A stretch of 64,000 nt of DNA from an uncultured Eggerthella sp. (GTDB taxonomy: Bacteria > Actinomycetota > Coriobacteriia > Coriobacteriales > Eggerthellaceae): the NCBI GenBank assembly GCA_900542525.1, contig UQNZ01000007.1, positions 1 through 64,000 on the forward strand. Reading direction: 5' to 3'. The translations under genes were made by a program, and so were the position numbers. Below are positions 51,624-59,241 of the stretch, piece by piece; positions within the stretch are counted from its first letter, which is position 1; every line of letters starts with the position of its first letter. The notes beneath the pieces were generated by a model that saw only the letters and a list, made by a program, of their open reading frames with translations, was not told the origin of the DNA and did not search any database.

Positions 51624-52175
51624 TTAGGCATTCTTCTTAAAAGGGAAGCCCAGCGCATCCAGAAGCGCCTTAGCACCCTCGTTGTTCTCCGACGTAGTAA
51701 CGAACGTGATGTCCATACCGCGCGTATGATCGACCTTATCGTACTCGATTTCCGGGAAGATCAGCTGCTCATTAAGACCCATGGTGTAATTTCCACGGCC
51801 ATCGAAGCTATTGGGGTTCAAACCGCGGAAGTCGCGCACGCGCGGAAGCGCAGTGGACATAAGGCGGTCGAAGAATTCCCACATACGATCGCCACGAAGG
51901 GTGACCTTCGCACCGATTGCCTGACCCTCACGCAGATGGAAACCTGCGATGGACTTCTTTGCACGCGTGACCATCGGCTGCTGGCCAGTGATGACGCGCA
52001 GATCCGCGAGAGCACCATCGAGCAACTTGGAATCGCCAGCCGCACGGCCGACACCCATGTTGACAACGATCTTCTCGAGACGGGGGACCTGATTGACGTT
52101 GGTGAGCTCGAGCTCCTTGTAAAGCTTGTCGCGCACTTCGTTGTTGTACTTTTCCTTCAAACGAGGAGTAGCCAT
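51624..52175 (-). CDS. rplE: Ribosomal protein uL5
   Basis: The 183-residue protein binds 5S rRNA and the P-site tRNA. PRLKEKYNNEVRDKLYKE, VVNMGVGRA, the RAKKSIAGFHLREGQAIGAK segment and NYTMGLNEQLIFPEI are all conserved. It is separated from rplX by an unusually long, structured 262-bp spacer, so expression may be separately controlled. Confidence 0.97.
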   Translation of the reverse strand: MATPRLKEKYNNEVRDKLYKELELTNVNQVPRLEKIVVNMGVGRAAGDSKLLDGALADLRVITGQQPMVTRAKKSIAGFHLREGQAIGAKVTLRGDRMWEFFDRLMSTALPRVRDFRGLNPNSFDGRGNYTMGLNEQLIFPEIEYDKVDHTRGMDITFVTTSENNEGAKALLDALGFPFKKNA

Positions 52176-52437
52176 AGTTTGCTTACCTTTCTTCGATGAA
52201 TTAAACGCAGGATTTCCGACCCTGCGTCCCTCAAGCTTACCTGAGGGTCATAGCCCTTCCGAAAGCGTTTCTAAAAACATCAGAAGAGCACCGTTGTTGA
52301 TATGCTCAGCAACGAAAGCCTAAAGATTTGAGCATAAAAGTGTTGGGGTGCTTCTTATGAACGCGTCTTCGAACCGAGCTGACTTCGTTCAGTGACGTGT
52401 TCGAAGAGAGCGTTCAGAAGGAGTGCATCCAACGCTT
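52176..52437 (-). promoter_or_regulatory. Long structured spacer between rplX and rplE
   Basis: In most bacteria rplX and rplE are only a few bases apart; here 262 bp with no gene separate them. On the minus strand several strong stems can form. A long one runs at 52360-52414 (AACGC..TCTTCGAAC with GTTCGAAGA..GCGTT). CGTTGTTG/CAGCAACG pair at 52292-52314. TATGCTCA/TGAGCATA (52301-52308 with 52329-52336) excludes the previous stem. CCCTCA/TGAGGG pair at 52228-52247. ACGCAGG/CCTGCGT (52205-52227) is followed by TTTAATT, like a terminator, 30 bp before rplE. It looks like an RNA control element, but nothing known is recognised. Confidence 0.5.
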
Positions 52438-52752
52438 TTAGTCCAAATCTTTGCCGCATTTGTTGCAAACGCGAATCTTCTTGCCGTTCTCACGACGATT
52501 ATTGATGCGCGTAGGCTTCTTGCAATCCGGACAAATGACCGCGACGTTGGAAACATGGATCGGTGCTTCCATCTCAGAAATACCACCCGAAGGATTAGCC
52601 TGCGTGGGGCGGAGATGCTTCTTCACCACGTTGACCTTCTCAACCTTAACGCGCTGCTTCTGCGGGTAGGCCTCCAGAACGACGCCTTCTGCGCCAGCAT
52701 CTTTACCAGTGAGAACGCGTACGCGATCGCCCTTTTTGACGTTCATTTTCAT
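52438..52752 (-). CDS. rplX: Ribosomal protein uL24
   Basis: The 104-residue assembly initiator of the 50S subunit has the KOW motif VKKGDRVRVLTGKDAGAEG and the HVSNVAVICPDC loop. CPDC and CNKC form a possible zinc site, common in actinobacterial L24. Two ATG codons two residues apart could serve as start; the second has better spacing to AAGGA. Confidence 0.96.
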   Translation of the reverse strand: MKMNVKKGDRVRVLTGKDAGAEGVVLEAYPQKQRVKVEKVNVVKKHLRPTQANPSGGISEMEAPIHVSNVAVICPDCKKPTRINNRRENGKKIRVCNKCGKDLD

Positions 52753-52765
52753 GTCCTTAACCCCC

Positions 52766-53134
52766 TTACAGCGTTTCCGGTGCCAAAGACACGATCTTCA
52801 TGTACTTCTTATCGCGAAGCTCACGTGCGACCGGACCGAAGATACGCGTGCCCCTCGGTGCGCCATTGGCATCGATGAGCACCGCAGCGTTCTGATCGAA
52901 CTTGATATAGCTGCCGTCGCTGCGACGAACTTCCTTCTTCACGCGAACGACCACACAGCGGACGACTTCGCCTTTTTTGATGTTGCCATTCGGCATTGCT
53001 TCTTTAACGCTGCAAACGATAACGTCACCAAGACCGGCATAACGGCGTTTAGAGCCACCGAGGACCTTGATGCACTGCACTTTACGTGCGCCGGAGTTAT
53101 CGGCAACGGAAAGCATGCTCTGCATTTGAATCAT
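52766..53134 (-). CDS. rplN: Ribosomal protein uL14
   Basis: The 122-residue 50S protein at the subunit interface starts MIQMQSMLSVADNSGARK and has the signature region VVRVKKEVRRSDGSYIKFDQNA followed by RGTRIFGPVARELR. It is one of the most conserved genes of the cluster; 13 bp separate it from rplX. Confidence 0.98.
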   Translation of the reverse strand: MIQMQSMLSVADNSGARKVQCIKVLGGSKRRYAGLGDVIVCSVKEAMPNGNIKKGEVVRCVVVRVKKEVRRSDGSYIKFDQNAAVLIDANGAPRGTRIFGPVARELRDKKYMKIVSLAPETL

Positions 53135-53177
53135 GTGCTTATCCCTTCCGATGATAGCTAAGTAGTAACAGACGTTA

Positions 53178-53438
53178 CTACTTAGCCTTCTCTACGATCT
53201 CGAGGAGACGCCAGCGCTTCAGCTTCGACAGAGGACGGGTCTCCATAACGGTTACAACGTCTCCCACGCCTGCTTCGTTATTCTCGTCATGCGTGTGGAG
53301 CTTCTTGGTGCTGTTCACCATCTTGCCGTAGACCGGGTGAGGCTTACGTTCCATGATTTCAACAACACAGGTCTTATCACCAGATGCGCTTACAACCACG
53401 CCCTGGCGAACTTTACGAGAATTGCGTTCTTCAGCCAT
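53178..53438 (-). CDS. rpsQ: Ribosomal protein uS17
   Basis: The 86-residue 30S protein binds 16S rRNA early in assembly. RKVRQGVVVSASGDKTCVVE, HPVYGKMVNSTKKLHTHDE and the signature GDVVTVMETRPLSKLKRWRL are present. It is followed by rplN after 43 bp. Confidence 0.97.
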   Translation of the reverse strand: MAEERNSRKVRQGVVVSASGDKTCVVEIMERKPHPVYGKMVNSTKKLHTHDENNEAGVGDVVTVMETRPLSKLKRWRLLEIVEKAK

Positions 53439-53469
53439 TATTCTCTACCTTTCTAACAGTTCGCGTGAG

Positions 53470-53664
53470 CTATGCGCTCATCTCACGGGCGCGCATCTCG
53501 GTTTGGATGCGAGCGATGTCCTTCTTAACTTCCTTGACACGGGCAGTGTTATCGAGCTGACCGGTTGCCATCTGGAAACGCAGATTGAAAAGCTCTGCGC
53601 GCGCTTCTTTGAGCTTCGACTGCAGATCGTCAGCCGAAAGTGCGCGGATCTCTACTGCTTTCAT
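53470..53664 (-). CDS. rpmC: Ribosomal protein uL29
   Basis: The 64-residue two-helix protein near the exit tunnel includes LRALSADDL-like IRALSADDLQSKLKEAR, ELFNLRFQMATGQL and the VKKDIARIQTEMRARE end. It starts directly after the rplP stop. Confidence 0.96.
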   Translation of the reverse strand: MKAVEIRALSADDLQSKLKEARAELFNLRFQMATGQLDNTARVKEVKKDIARIQTEMRAREMSA

Positions 53665-54084
53665 TTATTCCTGCCCTTCTTCACGCTTGACGATCTTGCA
53701 CTTGATGGGCAATTTGTTGATTGCAAGGCGGAGTGCATCACGTGCGGTTTCGTCATCAACGCCGTCGATCTCGAACATAATACGACCGGGCTTCACAACA
53801 GCTACCCAACCCTCTGGGTTGCCCTTGCCCTTACCCATACGGGTTTCAGCAGGCTTCTTGGTGATGGGCTTATCGGGGAAGATCGTGATCCAGACATTAC
53901 CCGTACGATTCATGCGGCGGGTCATTGCGATACGAGCAGCTTCGATCTGACGATTGGTGATCCAATGACGATCGAGTGCCTGAATGCCCCAAGATCCGAA
54001 GTTGAGCTTGGTGCCACCTTTGGCATTGCCCTTCATCGAACCACGCTGCACCTTACGGTGCTTAACACGCTTTGGTACTAACAT
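53665..54084 (-). CDS. rplP: Ribosomal protein uL16
   Basis: The 139-residue 50S protein touches the A-site tRNA elbow. MLVPKRVKHRKVQRGSMKG, the RITNRQIEAARIAMTRRMNR-like segment and RMGKGKGNPEGWVAVVKPG are standard. Its ATG shares a base with the rpsC stop (TAATG). Confidence 0.98.
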   Translation of the reverse strand: MLVPKRVKHRKVQRGSMKGNAKGGTKLNFGSWGIQALDRHWITNRQIEAARIAMTRRMNRTGNVWITIFPDKPITKKPAETRMGKGKGNPEGWVAVVKPGRIMFEIDGVDDETARDALRLAINKLPIKCKIVKREEGQE

Positions 54085-54794
54085 TATTTATCACCCCTGT
54101 CGTTGTTGCGACGGCGGCCGCGATTAGGACGCGAGGAACCTTCGAGTGCTGGCTGCGGAGCCTTCTGACCCGGAAGCACTTCGCCGTGATAGACCCAAAC
54201 CTGGATACCGATCGAACCCATGGTGGTTGCAGCCGTAGCGAAACCATAGTCGATCTTCGCGCGGAGGGTGTGCAGAGGCACACGGCCTTCGCGATACCAC
54301 TCACGACGGCTCATCTCAGCGCCGCCAAGACGGCCAGAGCACTGAATACGGATGCCCTTAGCGCCACTCTTCATGGCGGACTGAACAGCCTTGCGCATTG
54401 CGCGACGGAATGCGACACGATTCTCGAGCTGCTCTGCAACAGACTGAGCAATGAGCACAGCATCAAGTTCGGGGCGCTTCACTTCAACGACCTCGACCGA
54501 AACGGTGCCGTTTGCGATCTCGTTGAGCTTCTTGCGAAGAGCGTCGACTTCGGCACCCTTCTTGCCGATTACCACACCGGGACGCGACGTGGTGATGATG
54601 ACCTTGATCTTGTCGCCTGCACGCTCGATCTCGACGTGTGAGACAGCGGCATGGGCAAGCTGCTTGTTCAAGAACTTGCGGATAGCCAGGTCGTTTTCAA
54701 GGTTTTTCGCATAGTCTTTATCTGAATACCAGCGGCTACGCCAGTCTTCCGTAATACCGAGACGGAAGCCGGTAGGGCTAACTTTCTGACCCAT
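54084..54794 (-). CDS. rpsC: Ribosomal protein uS3
   Basis: The 236-residue 30S protein forms part of the mRNA entry helicase. MGQKVSPTGFRLGITEDW, a KH domain with ITTSRPGVVIGKKGAEV, and the C-terminal IQCSGRLGGAEMSRREWYRE are present. The tail is basic. The start at 54794 is preferred over an in-frame ATG 27 codons earlier, which lies inside rplV. Confidence 0.97.
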   Translation of the reverse strand: MGQKVSPTGFRLGITEDWRSRWYSDKDYAKNLENDLAIRKFLNKQLAHAAVSHVEIERAGDKIKVIITTSRPGVVIGKKGAEVDALRKKLNEIANGTVSVEVVEVKRPELDAVLIAQSVAEQLENRVAFRRAMRKAVQSAMKSGAKGIRIQCSGRLGGAEMSRREWYREGRVPLHTLRAKIDYGFATAATTMGSIGIQVWVYHGEVLPGQKAPQPALEGSSRPNRGRRRNNDRGDK

Positions 54795-54795
54795 A

Positions 54796-55137
54796 CTATG
54801 CCTCCTCTCCGTTAGATACGATGATGGTGATGTGGCTGGTGCGCTTGCGGATACGGGATGCCGAACCCTTTGCACGCGGACGAATGCGCTTCATGGTGGG
54901 GCCTTCGTCGGCGTAGCAGGCGCTCACCACGAGACGATCGGGGTTGGTGAGACCCTTCTGTGCTGCATTTGCAACAGCAGAGTTAAGCGTTTTCTCGATG
55001 ATCTCTGCAACCGCACGGTTGGTGAAGCGCAGGGTTTCCTGTGCCTTCACCACGTTCTTGCCGCGAATCTGATCGAGCACGATGCGTGCTTTACGAGGTG
55101 AAACGCGCACATAGCGAGTTATTGCTCTAGCTTCCAT
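54796..55137 (-). CDS. rplV: Ribosomal protein uL22
   Basis: The 113-residue protein lines the nascent-peptide tunnel. ARAITRYVRVSPRKARIVLD and the long hairpin end PRAKGSASRIRKRTSHITI are conserved. It lies 13 bp after rpsS and 1 bp before rpsC. Confidence 0.97.
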   Translation of the reverse strand: MEARAITRYVRVSPRKARIVLDQIRGKNVVKAQETLRFTNRAVAEIIEKTLNSAVANAAQKGLTNPDRLVVSACYADEGPTMKRIRPRAKGSASRIRKRTSHITIIVSNGEEA

Positions 55138-55150
55138 GTTTCACCCTTTC

Positions 55151-55408
55151 TTATTTGTCGTGACCGCGGAAGGTGCGGGTTGGAGCGAATTCTCCAAGTT
55201 TATGACCGACCATAGATTCTGAAATGTAGACCGGTACATGCTTGCGACCATCATGAACAGCGATGGTGTGACCGACCATTTCTGGGAAGATGGTCGATGA
55301 GCGAGACCAAGTCTTGATGACATGCTTATCGCCTGATTCGTTCATCGCAATGATGCGTTCGAGCAGGCGCGGCTCAACAAAGGGGCCTTTTTTCAAACTT
55401 CTACTCAA
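55151..55408 (-). CDS. rpsS: Ribosomal protein uS19
   Basis: The 85-residue 30S head protein starts MSRSLKKGPFVEPRLLERI and has IKTWSRSSTIFPEMVGHTIA and HVPVYISESMVGHKLGEFAP, all standard. It follows rplB by 23 bp. Confidence 0.98.
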   Translation of the reverse strand: MSRSLKKGPFVEPRLLERIIAMNESGDKHVIKTWSRSSTIFPEMVGHTIAVHDGRKHVPVYISESMVGHKLGEFAPTRTFRGHDK

Positions 55409-55431
55409 TGTTTCTCCTCAAACTTAAAGCG

Positions 55432-56262
55432 CTACTTCTTGCGACGACGGATAATCAAGCGGCTCGAAGCCTTCTTGGGATTGCGGGTACGATGGCCCTT
55501 GGTGGGAACGCCCCACGGAGTGACCGGATGGCGACCAGAGGACTTGTTCTTGCCCTCGCCACCACCATGCGGATGGTCGACCGGGTTCATGACCGTACCG
55601 CGAACGCTCGGGCGAATGCCCTTCCAGCGATTACGACCAGCTTTACCGACCTTGATGTTGCTGTGCTCAGCGTTGCCGACTTCACCGACGGTTGCGCGGC
55701 ACGTAACGAGCACGCGGCGCATTTCGGAAGAAGGCATGCGCAGGATAGCGTAATCGCCTTCCTTACCCATGAGCTGGATGCTGGTGCCAGCGCTGCGAGC
55801 GAGGGCAGCACCGCGGCCCGGCTGGAGCTCAACAGCATGGACGAGCGTACCAACGGGAATAGCGGAAAGCGGCAGTGCGTTGCCGGGCTTGATGTCTGCA
55901 TCGGTGCCGGAGATGATGGTCTCGCCAACATTCAGGCCGCGCGGATGAAGGATGTAGCGCTTTTCGCCGTCTGCATAATGAAGCAGTGCGATGCGCGCAG
56001 AACGATTCGGATCGTATTCGATGGTGGCAACTTTAGCGGGAATGCCGTCTTTGTTGCGCTTGAAGTCGATCACGCGATAACGGCGCTTCACGCCGCCACC
56101 CTGATGACGGGTGGTAATACGGCCGTTGTTGTTACGACCAGCCTTCTTGGGCAGAGGACGCAGAAGAGACTTTTCCGGAGTAGTGCTGGTGATGTCAGCA
56201 AAATCGGAAACAGTCTGGAAGCGCCTGCCGGGGCTTGTGGGCTTGTACTGTTTAACTCCCAT
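55432..56262 (-). CDS. rplB: Ribosomal protein uL2
   Basis: The 276-residue protein is essential for subunit joining and peptidyl transfer. MGVKQYKPTSPGRRF starts it, GRNNNGRITTRHQGGGVKRR follows, and the C-terminal MNPVDHPHGGGEGK contains the catalytically important histidine. The start at 56262 is at the normal L2 N-terminus behind AAAGGAA. It heads its own transcript here, split from rplW by 2.7 kb of unrelated genes. Confidence 0.98.
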   Translation of the reverse strand: MGVKQYKPTSPGRRFQTVSDFADITSTTPEKSLLRPLPKKAGRNNNGRITTRHQGGGVKRRYRVIDFKRNKDGIPAKVATIEYDPNRSARIALLHYADGEKRYILHPRGLNVGETIISGTDADIKPGNALPLSAIPVGTLVHAVELQPGRGAALARSAGTSIQLMGKEGDYAILRMPSSEMRRVLVTCRATVGEVGNAEHSNIKVGKAGRNRWKGIRPSVRGTVMNPVDHPHGGGEGKNKSSGRHPVTPWGVPTKGHRTRNPKKASSRLIIRRRKK

Positions 56263-56415
56263 TTTTTTCCTTTCTACGGGTAAAGCCGAATTGCTCAACC
56301 CTCTTCTCTTGTGTGGACTCCATCACCGCCAAGGCTTCTTTTGGGAGAAAGAAACCGACGATTCCGAGTTTCCACGCGTCCGGGTGTATCCATACAGAGT
56401 CAGACGCAAATGAAA

Positions 56416-56444
56416 AGTATACGGGTGTGCACGCGCGGTTTCAA
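56416..56444 (-). promoter_or_regulatory. Promoter of the rplB-spc transcript
   Basis: On the minus strand, TTGAAA (56439-56444) and TATACT (56416-56421) are 17 bp apart. Transcription starts near 56410, giving an untranslated leader of about 148 nt before rplB, long enough for an RNA control element. It is needed because a strong terminator follows rplW. Confidence 0.75.
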
Positions 56445-56504
56445 GAATAATTTTCGCAGTTCGTTATAAACGGGTAAGCGGCGCGATAAACGGCACGGTT
56501 CAAG

Positions 56505-56690
56505 CTAATCCCAGGGATTAGGTTCGAAGAGCGGACGGGTATCGGGAACGTCGGCATAAGGGTGATAGCCATCGTCGTCTTCAGTGATGTCGCGAAACTG
56601 CGGCGTGGCAGGCTGTTCGCTCCCCTGCTTGGTTGCCTCTGTTTCTACTTGAGAAGGAAGCGGCGTTGAACACGGCTTCAAGCTATACAT
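56505..56690 (-). CDS. Small acidic protein of unknown function (61 residues)
   Basis: Not recognised. AGGAGGAG lies 5 bp before the ATG at 56690, and a promoter (TTGTAG, 17 bp, CATACT) lies 41 bp further up, so the frame is probably real. The N-terminal half is polar (Ser, Thr, Gln, Glu). The C-terminal half is acidic and aromatic, TEDDDGYHPYADVPDTR then PLFEPNPWD, which looks like a short binding peptide rather than an enzyme. It is divergent from the ATP-synthase-gamma gene and ends 61 bp before the rplB promoter. Confidence 0.6.
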   Translation of the reverse strand: MYSLKPCSTPLPSQVETEATKQGSEQPATPQFRDITEDDDGYHPYADVPDTRPLFEPNPWD

Positions 56691-56730
56691 ACGCTCCTCC
56701 TGTCTTCGCGCTCAAAAAATTTCGCCATAA

Positions 56731-56766
56731 AGTATGGTTTTGTCGTATTTACTCTACAACAAAACC
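56731..56766 (-). promoter_or_regulatory. Promoter and inverted-repeat operator between the 61-residue gene and atpG
   Basis: On the minus strand, TTGTAG (56754-56759) and CATACT (56731-56736) are 17 bp apart. The inverted repeat GGTTTTGT (56736-56743) / ACAAAACC (56759-56766) overlaps both boxes with a 15-bp centre, so a repressor bound here could block the 61-residue gene and perhaps the divergent atpG. Confidence 0.5.
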
Positions 56767-56857
56767 AGGTGGCGAATTACAACTTATACAACGAAGGGAA
56801 AATGCTCTCGTTTTTTGCTACGCTAAAGAGAGAAGGTGCGGAACAAAGAAAGGGCGC

Positions 56858-57802
56858 ATGGGAAACCTGCACGACATATCTCGTCGGATCTCTTCGGTTG
56901 CTTCGACGCGCAAGATCACCTCCACTATGGAGATGGTCGCGAAAACGAAGATCTATCGCTCTCAACGACGCGTCTCACGCGCTGAACCGTATGCGCGCGT
57001 CATGCGCGAGATGCTCACGAACATGGCTGAAGAGTACGCCGATCCTGTTCCGCTCGCCACACCCCACGACGATATACGACACAGCGCCGTCATCGTTATC
57101 ACTTCCGATCGCGGACTATGCGGACATTTCAATAACGACGTGTTGCGCCTTGCTGAAAAGCGCGTGCGAACCTGTGAGCAAGAAGGCAAGCGGGTGAGCT
57201 TGATCCTGTGCGGCAAAGTTGCGGTGAACTTCTTCAAGCATAAAGGCTATGAACCGATACAATCATTCATTGATCAATCGGCTTCTCCCACCATCGAACA
57301 AGCCGATGCGATAGCAGATTACCTGGTTGAATACTACCTCGCGAACGAGCTTGACGAAGCCTTCGCGCTCTACAACCACCATCATGGGATTCTTTCGCAA
57401 ACTCCCGTGGAATGGCGTTTGATGCCGATCGACATGGCTGCATTCGATCCACATCACGTGCGCTTCAGCGGCGGCATCAGCGAGAGGGATCCGCGACTGA
57501 AGAACTTAATGGGACGCATCAACTACGAACCGAATCGCGCCTATGTGCTCGAGCGTCTCCTGCCTGAATACTTGGCGGGCTATATCTATTACATGCTCAT
57601 CAATTCAGCTGCCGGCGAACAGGTCGCGCGCCAGATCGCCATGCGCAGCGCAACCGACAACGCCGATGACATCCTCTCCGAACTGCATTTGCTCTATAAC
57701 CACATGCGCCAGGATGCCATCACCACTGAACTGAACGAGATCGTGGGTGGCGAAGATGCGCTCGAGGATACGTTTGTTCCTCGTGCGAGAAAATTCTTCT
57801 AG
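56858..57802 (+). CDS. atpG: ATP synthase F1 gamma subunit, stand-alone gene
   Basis: The 314-residue protein is homologous along its length to the central-stalk gamma subunit. The N-terminal helix is NLHDISRRISSVASTRKIT with STMEMVAKTKIYRSQ; ITSDRGLCGHFNNDV lies near residue 85. The C-terminal helix has RLLPEYLAGYIYYMLINSA, MRSATDNADDI and ITTELNEIVGG. The start at 56858 gives the usual N-terminus; the open frame extends 75 codons upstream but there it overlaps the divergent promoter. Gamma is normally between atpA and atpD; here no other ATP synthase gene is near, and it interrupts the S10 operon on the opposite strand. Confidence 0.8.
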   Translation: MGNLHDISRRISSVASTRKITSTMEMVAKTKIYRSQRRVSRAEPYARVMREMLTNMAEEYADPVPLATPHDDIRHSAVIVITSDRGLCGHFNNDVLRLAEKRVRTCEQEGKRVSLILCGKVAVNFFKHKGYEPIQSFIDQSASPTIEQADAIADYLVEYYLANELDEAFALYNHHHGILSQTPVEWRLMPIDMAAFDPHHVRFSGGISERDPRLKNLMGRINYEPNRAYVLERLLPEYLAGYIYYMLINSAAGEQVARQIAMRSATDNADDILSELHLLYNHMRQDAITTELNEIVGGEDALEDTFVPRARKFF

Positions 57803-57853
57803 CCGTACATCCGCTTCAGCTCGATCGATGCTTTGAAGCGAATCCGCTTGCAG

Positions 57854-58768
57854 CTAAGCTTGTGCAGTAGCCTCAACGATGCAGAAGTCAGTCTCGCGAT
57901 GTTCGCGCAGCACTCCCATCATCTCGCGTGTGAGAGAGTGATCATTATCGGTAAGAAGCTCTTCACGGTCAAGCCACTCTGCGAACGAAAGCTCGTTTTC
58001 ATCAAGATCGATCCTGGAATCACCTTCGAGTTCGCAGAAGAAGCCGAAGAGAAGCGAGCTTGAGTCGGGCCAGGGTTGACTCTTGTAGTACCGCAAGTTC
58101 TTCACACGCAAGCCCACTTCTTCCATTACTTCACGATGAACCGTTTGCTCGACGGTCTCCCCCATCTCGCAATAGCCCGCAATGAGCGCATAGTTTGCAT
58201 AGGGGCGTCCTTTATAGCGCGTTGCGAGCACCTTGCCATCGGGACGCGTGATCGCAACGATGACCGCCGGAAATACCTTCGGGAAGATCATAAGACCACA
58301 CGCAGGACAGCGCATCATGCGCTCCACGCGATCGTGTTCGGTCTTAGCACCACAGCGTCCACAGTACTGCGATGATTCGTACCAGTTCCAGTACTCATGC
58401 CCCGCCATGAGAGCAAAGCGCTCCCGTTTCGGATGGTACTCGATAAGCTTTTGCAAAGGGAGCAAAGCCCATCCATCCACTCGAGAAGAGGCATCATACG
58501 GTTGATGCGCAAGCACGCCATCGATCGCTTCATCAGGAATCTCCGTCATGAAATAGGCATCTTCACCCACTGCGAACAGATAGATCGCACGCACTTTTTC
58601 AAGTTCGCTCTCATCGAAGAAATCGGCAAAGAGCGGTGCACGCATCGCACCTTCTTCAACGAAAGCCAGCACCTGTTTCCCGCGGTAGATAATGATCTTG
58701 TCTTCGAGCACTGGTGCTCTGAAGGAAATATCGTTGTTATAGGCTGCGGGCGCGATGTCGTGAAGCAT
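57854..58768 (-). CDS. nudC: NAD(+) diphosphatase / RNA decapping-type Nudix hydrolase (NudC family)
   Basis: The 304-residue enzyme cleaves NADH or NAD-capped RNA to NMN and AMP. An N-terminal unrelated domain (1-125) is followed by a zinc ribbon (YCGRCGAKTEHD and MRCPACGLMIFPK). The Nudix box follows: GYCEMGETVEQTVHREVMEE then VG near residues 190-215. The NudC motif downstream reads SQPWPDSS rather than the usual SQPWPFP-type. The ATG at 58768 follows AAGGAGAG; TATAAT at 58802-58807 may be its -10. It lies within the insertion that splits rplW from rplB. Confidence 0.88.
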   Translation of the reverse strand: MLHDIAPAAYNNDISFRAPVLEDKIIIYRGKQVLAFVEEGAMRAPLFADFFDESELEKVRAIYLFAVGEDAYFMTEIPDEAIDGVLAHQPYDASSRVDGWALLPLQKLIEYHPKRERFALMAGHEYWNWYESSQYCGRCGAKTEHDRVERMMRCPACGLMIFPKVFPAVIVAITRPDGKVLATRYKGRPYANYALIAGYCEMGETVEQTVHREVMEEVGLRVKNLRYYKSQPWPDSSSLLFGFFCELEGDSRIDLDENELSFAEWLDREELLTDNDHSLTREMMGVLREHRETDFCIVEATAQA

Positions 58769-58894
58769 GTCTCTCTCCTTGAAGCTGCCAATCTTCCGCT
58801 CATTATATACCTGTAAGCAACAGCGCCCATGAGGCACTTGAATTACCCTGAATGGCCGAGATGACGAACGACCGGGTAGTTTACCACCTTCGTC

Positions 58895-58924
58895 ATAAAA
58901 AAGGAGCTGGCGTGAACCAGCTCC
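58895..58924 (-). terminator. Strong terminator directly after rplW
   Basis: GGAGCTGG and CCAGCTCC (58903-58910 with 58917-58924) form a perfect 8-bp stem with a 6-nt loop, followed on the minus strand by TTTTTTATG. It ends the rpsL-rplW transcript 32 bp after the rplW stop. Confidence 0.92.
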
Positions 58925-58956
58925 CGTAAGGACAAGATATGTCCGATAAGCCTACT

Positions 58957-59241
58957 CTACTGAGCGAAGATCTCGATGGTGTCGCCTTCAGCGAGCGTGA
59001 CCATAGCCTTCTTCCAGGTACGAGTCGGGCCAACGTGATAACGCACGCGCTTGGGCTTGGGCTTAACGTTAAGAGTGTTCACCTTAACGACCGTTACATT
59101 GAAGATCTCTTCGATAGCCTGGCTGATCTCAACCTTGTTGGCATCTTTTGCAACCTCAAACGTGTAAACGTTCTCGTCCATCATGTCGTAGGAGTGTTCC
59201 GTAATGATGGGGCGGATGATAACTTCGCGTGGATCCTTCAT
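58957..59241 (-). CDS. rplW: Ribosomal protein uL23
   Basis: The 94-residue tunnel-exit protein, docking site for trigger factor and SRP, has EVIIRPIITEHSYDMMDEN, YTFEVAKDANKVEISQAIEE and a basic loop VKPKPKRVRYHVGPTRTWKK. It is followed by a terminator instead of rplB. Its ATG shares a base with the rplD stop. Confidence 0.97.
   Translation of the reverse strand: MKDPREVIIRPIITEHSYDMMDENVYTFEVAKDANKVEISQAIEEIFNVTVVKVNTLNVKPKPKRVRYHVGPTRTWKKAMVTLAEGDTIEIFAQ

Noticed and set aside
56633..56857. 75-codon N-terminal extension of atpG
   Set aside because: It overlaps the divergent 61-residue gene and its promoter, and the gamma-subunit family begins at the ATG at 56858.
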